From the NCBI GenBank assembly GCA_964502735.1, contig CAZCYD010000082.1:1-9764 (forward strand): a DNA stretch of 9,764 nt, in the 5' to 3' direction. Positions 6,495 to 9,764 of this stretch are shown in pieces. The position numbers were made by a program, and so were the translations under genes. Under the pieces are notes generated by a model. The model ran no database searches. It had not been told where the DNA came from and worked only from the letters and a program-made list of their open reading frames with translations. The stretch is from JACKAN01 sp964502735 (GTDB lineage: Bacteria; Bdellovibrionota; Bdellovibrionia; Bdellovibrionales; UBA1609). The number at the start of each line of letters is the position of its first letter. Position 1 is the stretch's first letter.

Positions 6495-7247
6495 CTGAGT
6501 GGCAAAAGAAATAGGTTTGTTTTAACAAACAGAGATTTAAATCTTTTGATCTATCTTTTTGAGTCTAAGATTGCGACGCGGGATCAAATCAACAGAGATG
6601 TTTTTGGATTGACTACTCGACAAACACTCAATTCTCGGCTTCGAAAGTTAGTAAAGGCAAAGCTTGTTAGAAGACGCTCCTATTTTTTCTATGAGAAATT
6701 AGCTTCTTGCTATGAGCCCACTGACAAAGCACTTAAGGTCATTCAGCCAGCGTACAAGCATCAAATTTCAAAAGGTTTGATCAAAAGTGACTCGGTTGTG
6801 CATGATTTAGGCCTTGTCGAACTGAAGGCGATTTTTAAGAGACGAACTGCTGTGAGCAATTTCGTGTCGGAAAATATTCTTCAATCCTGCGGAGAGTTCA
6901 CGCAATCCAACAAGTTCTTTCATTTCGTGGCACTTAATTGCGACGGAGTTATGGAGATCAAGAAGCCAACCAGGAATCACCTCGTGGCTGTAGAGTATGA
7001 ATCTACCGACAGATCCGCATCTCGCTATAGAGCCAAGGTGACCGAGTATTACGTTAATCCGATTCATGCGGTTTTTTACGTTTGTAGAAACAAAATAATA
7101 GAATCAATTCTAAAAAAAGTCGAAAGGGAGATTTATGAAAAGAAAAAGTTAACTCCGAAGTTTTACTATTGCCGAAGTGAAAATGTACAAAGTCACTTTC
7201 AAAAGATTACTTTTGTTTGCCAAGATGGAGACGAAGTCACTATCTAG
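6495..7247 (+). CDS. replication-relaxation (Replic_Relax) family protein, probable CTG start
   Basis: This resembles the Replic_Relax family of plasmid and integrative-element proteins, which combine an N-terminal winged helix-turn-helix with an alpha/beta domain and are linked to plasmid replication and DNA relaxation. Family proteins open with a pattern like LTxRDxxILxxL, then a helix-turn-helix. Here LTNRDLNLLIYLFESKIATR and TTRQTLNSRLRKLVKAKLVRR fit. That first helix starts upstream of the TTG at 6546, so the TTG start would cut it in half. The frame is open back to 6492, just after the FtsK-like stop (same frame), and the only upstream initiator-like codon is CTG at 6495, with AGG 8 bases before it. 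The C-terminal part contains VAVEYESTDRS, a possible nuclease-like or structural strand with Glu residues, and a Lys-rich helix. It is probably co-transcribed with the FtsK-like gene. Family assignment is moderately sure; activity is inferred. Confidence 0.65.
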   Translation: MSGKRNRFVLTNRDLNLLIYLFESKIATRDQINRDVFGLTTRQTLNSRLRKLVKAKLVRRRSYFFYEKLASCYEPTDKALKVIQPAYKHQISKGLIKSDSVVHDLGLVELKAIFKRRTAVSNFVSENILQSCGEFTQSNKFFHFVALNCDGVMEIKKPTRNHLVAVEYESTDRSASRYRAKVTEYYVNPIHAVFYVCRNKIIESILKKVEREIYEKKKLTPKFYYCRSENVQSHFQKITFVCQDGDEVTI

Positions 7248-7416
7248 CGACCTTTTGGAAAGGTACTTCCATTGCCTACTGTCAGCCTACTTCCACTGGA
7301 AGTAGGTAAAACGTCGTAAATCACTGAAATCTGAATGTTCTGGTCACTGAAATTGGCGAGCAGACGAGTAATTTTGATTTTTCGTATTTTAATTCAATTT
7401 TTATAAGGAGGTCTTT
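7248..7416. repeat. intergenic cluster of hairpins and direct repeats (candidate origin or control region)
   Basis: The 170 bases after the Replic_Relax gene contain: hairpin ACCTTT-TGG-AAAGGT (7250-7264); the repeated unit TACTTCCAnTG (7264-7274 and 7288-7298); a perfect 9-bp hairpin CCTACTTCC-ACT-GGAAGTAGG (7286-7306); and a 10-bp direct repeat TCACTGAAAT (7321-7330 and 7344-7353) flanking TGAATGTTCTGG. There is no T-tract, so the hairpins are not a rho-independent terminator. The placement beside a Replic_Relax gene makes an origin of transfer or replication a reasonable guess. The following 50 bases are AT-rich and may hold a promoter for the lipoprotein gene. Confidence 0.6.
7405..7412 (+). 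promoter_or_regulatory. strong ribosome binding site that decides the ATC start
   Basis: AAGGAGGT is an exact match to the anti-Shine-Dalgarno consensus. Its GGAGG core ends five bases before ATC at 7417, and no ATG, GTG or TTG lies in that window, so it supports initiation at ATC (or a mutated ATG). Confidence 0.7.
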
Positions 7417-7872
7417 ATCGCAAAGAAGTTTTTGGTTGCGTGTTTGGTACTACAAGTTGTTGTAACGGGTTGTGCCACAATGAAGGATTCTGTTCTTACA
7501 GGTATGGGAACAGGAGCCGTATTAGGTGCTGCAAATGGAGCAGCATTGTCGTCAGACAATAAGGATAAGGGAGCATTAACAGGTGCATTAGTTGGCGTCG
7601 CCGTCGGCGGAATTGCCAGCTATTTCATTCACAATGGAATGGAAAAAAGGGATGCCAAGGTTCGTAGGGAAACACTGTTCAACCTTGAAAAGTTCAATGT
7701 CTCGGGTCCTCAAGGAATGTCCATTGATGGCGGCCACGGGCTAACGATGCCAGTTGTGGAAAGCCAGTGGGTCGATACCCAAGTTCAGGGTAAAAAATTA
7801 GTTGAAGGTCATCGAGTGTGGATCGTATCCGAAGACCCGCAATGGGTTCCGTCCAAGAAAAGTAAAAAATAG
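7417..7872 (+). CDS. glycine-zipper lipoprotein, apparent ATC start
   Basis: The product is about 151 residues. Read from an ATC codon at 7417 it begins (I/M)AKKFLVACLVLQVVVTGC, a lipoprotein signal peptide with two Lys, a hydrophobic core and a lipobox VTGC; the Cys would be lipidated and the protein anchored in the inner or outer membrane. The start is chosen because a full AAGGAGGT site lies at 7405-7412, five bases from ATC and 20 bases from the alternative TTG (7432), which would also remove the Lys residues. After the Cys comes a Gly/Ala-rich segment (GMGTGAVLGAANGAA, then ALVGVAVGGIASYF) typical of glycine-zipper domains that insert in membranes, then a charged helix and a beta-rich C-terminus with a Trp-containing end. 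No specific family is recognised. On a mobile element it could serve as an entry-exclusion or envelope protein; that is conjecture. Confidence 0.75.
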   Translation: MAKKFLVACLVLQVVVTGCATMKDSVLTGMGTGAVLGAANGAALSSDNKDKGALTGALVGVAVGGIASYFIHNGMEKRDAKVRRETLFNLEKFNVSGPQGMSIDGGHGLTMPVVESQWVDTQVQGKKLVEGHRVWIVSEDPQWVPSKKSKK

Positions 7873-7877
7873 AGTTA

Positions 7878-8213
7878 ATGAGTACCACAAATAAAGAGAA
7901 GAGAGTCCTGCTGGACGAGCGCGCCACTGCGCTTGTCGGCAGGGTCATTCAGGAGCTTCGTACCAAGCACTGCAAGGTCAACCCATCTGGGTTGACCTCT
8001 GCGGTTTTGGCTCTGTTCTTTGAAAAGTATTACGACAAAGACAAAGCCGAGCTAGAAAAAATATTCTTTGATGAGAAGCGATATTTAAGGTCGGTGATTC
8101 AAGATTCCAGCAATCAGGAGGAGCTTGCCGAATCCATCAAGGAATATTTGAAGAAGATCAATGTAAAGCCGAAGGCAAAGAAAAAGCCAGATGTCCAAGA
8201 GCCCACAGAATAG
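7878..8213 (+). CDS. small protein of unknown function, possibly ribbon-helix-helix-like DNA-binding
   Basis: The 111-residue product is highly charged. Residues 8-50 (RVLLDERATALVGRVIQELR, then SGLTSAVLALFFEKYY) have the spacing of a short beta strand followed by two helices, as in ribbon-helix-helix or MobC/TraY-like accessory proteins; the similarity is by pattern only. The rest is a charged helix and a Lys-rich tail (KPKAKKKP). It starts 5 bases after the lipoprotein stop with a weak GAG site, so it is likely translated together with it. Its 3' end overlaps the next gene by 23 bases in another frame. A perfect 10-bp inverted repeat lies inside the gene at 7975-7998. I cannot name the family, and a structural or relaxosome role is only inferred from the context. 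Confidence 0.65.
   Translation: MSTTNKEKRVLLDERATALVGRVIQELRTKHCKVNPSGLTSAVLALFFEKYYDKDKAELEKIFFDEKRYLRSVIQDSSNQEELAESIKEYLKKINVKPKAKKKPDVQEPTE
7975..7998. repeat. perfect 10-bp hairpin inside a gene
   Basis: AGGTCAACCC (7975-7984) and GGGTTGACCT (7989-7998) are exact reverse complements around a 4-base loop ATCT. It lies in the coding region of the 111-residue protein, across the codons for KVNPSGLT. By rough estimate a perfect 10-bp stem with a short loop is expected about 0.1 times in a window this size. Confidence 0.7.
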
Positions 8214-8571
8214 GCTTGTCGCTCCGGCTGACTATTGGGAACTCACAGAAGATCAGAAGAAACAAATTGTAAACCAATGCGGTCCTGACGGGCCGCTGAA
8301 CTCATTGGTTCCCAATTCTTTGTTTGGCTTGGACATTTCGGATGAATGTGACGCCCACGACTGGATGTTTGTACAAGCAAAGAATTCGCGTGAGCTAAAA
8401 GAAGCCGACGACGTATTTCTTATGAATATGAAGAGCAAGGTGCGAGAGGGCACCACACTCTTGCCTTTGATTTGGTTGCGGGAATCTCTGGCTCACCTCT
8501 ATTATGCTGCGGTGAGACTATATTCAATGGCTCAATCAAAGCCAAGGGGGAAGTCCCGGCTTGACAAATAG
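8191..8571 (+). CDS. phospholipase A2-like protein with CxxHD motif
   Basis: The 126-residue product carries a pattern characteristic of the phospholipase A2 fold: a Cys-Gly-Pro stretch that could form the calcium-binding loop (NQCGPDGPLN, residues 28-37), a helix with the catalytic His-Asp pair (DECDAHDWMF, His56-Asp57), and an acidic helix (KEADDVFLMNM, residues 70-80) that in PLA2 enzymes carries the Asp partnering the His. Cys30 and Cys53 could form a disulfide. Such domains cut the sn-2 acyl bond of phospholipids, and similar short forms occur in parvovirus capsids and bacterial proteins. There is no signal peptide, so the protein may be cytoplasmic or released by lysis or another route. 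The C-terminal helices (LLPLIWLRESLAHLYYA) look amphipathic or membrane-interacting. The ATG at 8191 lies inside the previous gene (23-base overlap), suggesting translational coupling. The PLA2-like assignment is by motif, not homology search. Confidence 0.65.
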   Translation: MSKSPQNRLVAPADYWELTEDQKKQIVNQCGPDGPLNSLVPNSLFGLDISDECDAHDWMFVQAKNSRELKEADDVFLMNMKSKVREGTTLLPLIWLRESLAHLYYAAVRLYSMAQSKPRGKSRLDK

Positions 8572-8587
8572 CCAATGGTTATATATC
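8561..8587 (+). promoter_or_regulatory. promoter for the XRE repressor gene
   Basis: A consensus TTGACA -35 box (8561-8566) lies at the very end of the PLA2-like gene. A -10-like TATATC sits at 8582-8587 (15-base spacer), with TATCCA at a 17-base spacer as an alternative. Transcription would start near 8594, just before the ATG at 8606. This explains why the TTG at 8561, which is part of the -35 box, should not be taken as a start codon. Confidence 0.5.
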
Positions 8588-8593
8588 CATTGG
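8572..8593. promoter_or_regulatory. operator-like palindrome over the XRE promoter
   Basis: CCAATGG (8572-8578) and CCATTGG (8587-8593) are exact reverse complements separated by 8 AT-only bases. The site covers the -10 region of the promoter and lies 12 bases before the XRE start, the classic position for autorepression by a dimeric helix-turn-helix protein. A related pair AACCAATG/CATTGGTT occurs at 8272-8310. Confidence 0.55.
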
Positions 8594-8605
8594 TTATGGT
8601 TGCAG

Positions 8606-8827
8606 ATGGCAAATGAAGTAAAAGATTTAAGAGATAAGCTGGGCATCAGCCAGTCGGACCTGGCTGATGCCTTAGGTGTGTCGGGGCAGGTGGTGGTCTC
8701 TCGTTGGGAAACATCGGAGAGAACCATTAGCGAGCCACTACGGAGATTTTTTTCTTGGTTGAACACTCTCTCGAAAGCAGAGGCCAAGAAAGTTTTAGAA
8801 GCACTAAGGAATCAGAAAGATGATTAA
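8606..8827 (+). CDS. XRE-family helix-turn-helix transcriptional regulator
   Basis: The 73-residue product (from ATG 8606) is a Cro/CI-type HTH protein. Helices 2 and 3 are seen in KLGISQSDLADALGVS followed by QVVVSRWETSER, the standard XRE pattern, ending in a second helical segment rich in charged residues. A frame open back to TTG 8561 is rejected because that TTG belongs to the promoter -35 box and the added residues (NSQWLYIHWLWLQ) come from the palindromic operator. Ribosome binding is weak. It lies between the PLA2-like gene and a small ORF that continues in the same frame past its TAA; it presumably represses its own promoter and may control the downstream recombinase. A perfect 12-bp inverted repeat lies inside the HTH-coding part (8642-8671). 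Confidence 0.8.
   Translation: MANEVKDLRDKLGISQSDLADALGVSGQVVVSRWETSERTISEPLRRFFSWLNTLSKAEAKKVLEALRNQKDD
8642..8671. repeat. perfect 12-bp inverted repeat inside the XRE gene
   Basis: GGCATCAGCCAG (8642-8653) and CTGGCTGATGCC (8660-8671) are exact reverse complements around the 6-base loop TCGGAC. The stem falls on the codons for the turn and recognition region (GISQSDLADA). It is the longest perfect inverted repeat I found in the window; a chance occurrence is unlikely by rough estimate (below 0.01 expected). Confidence 0.7.
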
Positions 8828-8845
8828 TTTACTACTGGAGTTATT

Positions 8846-9052
8846 ATATCAAATGCACGTAAAGGGTCGGTTGCAAAAATTCGTGCTGGTAGATCGGAAA
8901 TTGATTTTGAAATCTGTTTTGTAAATGAGGAAGACAAAAATGAAGAAAAAGAAAGAATCGAAAGACTTGCGAGGAAAATCATCCGCGTTGTGGAGAACGC
9001 AAGAAAAAGGGCGAGAAGCTGTGAGCAATCTCGCCGAAAAAATTCAGCCTGA
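8846..9052 (+). CDS. small helical protein of unknown function, apparent ATA start
   Basis: Directly after the XRE stop, the same frame stays open for about 75 codons and reads like a true protein: SNARKGSVAKIRAGRSEIDF, then an acidic-basic helix (EEDKNEEKERIERLARKIIR), then VVENARKRAR. Its likely start is ATA at 8846, five bases after a GGAG site at 8837-8840; ATT at 8843 is the other option. No ATG, GTG or TTG is available in frame until codon GTA. The competing frames in the same stretch are a 34-codon frame from ATG 8820, overlapping the XRE stop, and the Lys-rich frame from ATG 8925; both look less protein-like. The product would be 68 residues. I recognise no family; it could be a recombination directionality factor or an accessory of the recombinase, by position only. 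Confidence 0.45.
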   Translation: MSNARKGSVAKIRAGRSEIDFEICFVNEEDKNEEKERIERLARKIIRVVENARKRARSCEQSRRKNSA

Positions 9053-9722
9053 AGAATTTCAATTGCAATTTGGTCCTTATATTCGCCTTTCTCCCACTAA
9101 TGAAGAAAGGGAAGAGGGCTCTCTCGTATCTCACCCCCAAAGAATTGAGGACTTTGTAAGGTTTAAAAACGAGCAACAAGGTGGTCGGTGGGGACAAATC
9201 GTTGATTGGTATGTTGACAAAGATTATTCAGGAAAGGATTTAAACCGTCCGGCTTTTCAGCGTTTATGTAAAGATATTGAAGAAGGTCGCGTAAATGCAG
9301 TTATAGTAACGGAGCTATCCCGCTTAAGCCGTAGCGTGAAGGACTTTTGTCAAGTTTGGGATTTCTTTCAGGATTACAACGTGAAATTCTTTAGTCTGAA
9401 AGAGAACTTCGATACGTCAACCCCAATGGGAGAGTTGATGTTGATTCAGGCCATGAGTTTTGCGCAATTTGAAAGGCATAGCATTGTTGATCGAATTAAG
9501 AGGGGTGCTAGAGCACGAGCTGACCGAGGACTTGCCAATGGACGCCCAATATTGGGCTATGATTTTGTCCCCAATAGACCGAATCATCGACAGGTTAATG
9601 AACAGGAAAAACCCATAGTTGAGTTTGTTTTTAAGAAATTTCTTGAAGAAAAGAATTTAGAAAATGTTGTTCGCTATCTAAACGACAATGGCTACAAAAC
9701 AAAAGGTTGGTGTCGTTCCTGA
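9021..9722 (+). pseudogene. large serine recombinase (integrase/resolvase family), C-terminally truncated
   Basis: The frame encodes the catalytic domain of a large serine recombinase. The nucleophile region reads YIRLSPTNE (catalytic Ser within YxRLS), followed by VDWYVDKDYSGKDLNRPAFQ, then VIVTELSRLSRSVKDF with the conserved Arg residues, and the dimer helix MGELMLIQAMSFAQFERHSI. The recombinase domain begins (GRPILGYDF) and runs through NLENVVRYLNDNGYKTK, then stops at TGA 9720-9722. The zinc-ribbon and coiled-coil parts, normally another 150-250 residues, are absent. The stop lies in a repeat that looks like an insertion sequence end, so insertion explains the truncation. The start is uncertain: ATG 8925 would add 32 Lys/Arg-rich residues from a region better explained by the preceding small gene; GTG 9021 (MSNLAEKIQPEEF) is preferred. 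The truncated protein is probably unable to integrate DNA. Confidence 0.75.
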
Positions 9723-9764
9723 CACATCCTTTACATAATATACCGGACACATAGTTTACACTTT
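9718..9764. mobile_element. end of an IS481/IS3-like insertion sequence, truncating the recombinase
   Basis: Two imperfect 18-base direct repeats, CCTGACACATCCTTTACA (9718-9735) and CCGGACACATAGTTTACA (9743-9760), lie 25 bases apart with 15 of 18 positions equal. On the other strand they read TGTAAAnnATGTGTC, a repeat type seen at the ends of IS481-like elements. The open frame of the recombinase breaks exactly here. The rest of the element lies beyond the window edge, so transposase family is not proven. Confidence 0.55.

Noticed and set aside
7286..7306. Hairpin as a rho-independent terminator of the FtsK-like/Replic_Relax operon
   Set aside because: No run of T follows the stem on the + strand (it continues TAAAACGTCG).
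8561..8605. TTG at 8561 as the start of the XRE gene
   Set aside because: The TTG is the first part of a consensus TTGACA -35 box and the added codons come from the palindromic operator; ATG 8606 gives the normal XRE N-terminus.
8925..9020. ATG 8925 as the start of the serine recombinase
   Set aside because: The added 32 residues are a Lys/Arg-rich string unlike recombinase N-termini, and another frame across the same bases looks more like protein; not fully excluded.

Overview
The window looks like a Gram-negative bacterial chromosome of moderate to low GC, most likely Bdellovibrionota or a related deltaproteobacterium-like lineage. This is inferred from the compact rplY-pth-ychF order and the style of the proteins; no rRNA or other strong marker is present. 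It has three parts.

Positions 1-1976 are a tightly packed housekeeping operon on the + strand: the C-terminal end of ribosomal protein L25, peptidyl-tRNA hydrolase, and the YchF/OLA1 translation-associated ATPase. All three serve translation, and the gaps between them are 7-9 bases.

Positions 1977-4556 are a graveyard of mobile-element and metabolic gene debris around one apparently intact, AT-rich gene for an exported protein of unknown function (2993-3703, minus strand, with its own promoter and an operator-like dyad). The debris is an ISL3-family transposase remnant on the + strand, and, on the minus strand, an IS630-type transposase C-terminus, the C-terminal end of an Opp/DppC-type ABC permease with a Trp codon turned into TAG, and a roughly 30-residue urocanase (HutU) fragment fused directly to the permease fragment.

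Positions about 4560-9720 are a + strand mobile module. It contains a membrane-anchored FtsK/SpoIIIE-type ATPase (4995-6491), a replication-relaxation (Replic_Relax) family protein, a glycine-rich lipoprotein, a small possible DNA-binding protein, a small protein with a phospholipase A2-like His-Asp motif, an XRE-type repressor with its own promoter and operator, a small helical protein, and a large serine recombinase. This resembles an integrative or mobilizable element: the FtsK-like ATPase and Replic_Relax protein could process and move DNA, the recombinase could integrate and excise it, and the XRE protein could control the recombinase end. No classical MOB relaxase or type IV secretion gene is visible. 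The recombinase is cut off at about 9718 by a pair of direct repeats that look like an IS481/IS3-type insertion sequence end.

Three genes of the module appear to start at non-canonical codons (CTG 6495, ATC 7417, ATA 8846). The module also contains an unusual number of perfect inverted repeats (10 bp at 4628, 9 bp at 7286, 10 bp at 7975, 12 bp at 8642), two of them inside genes.
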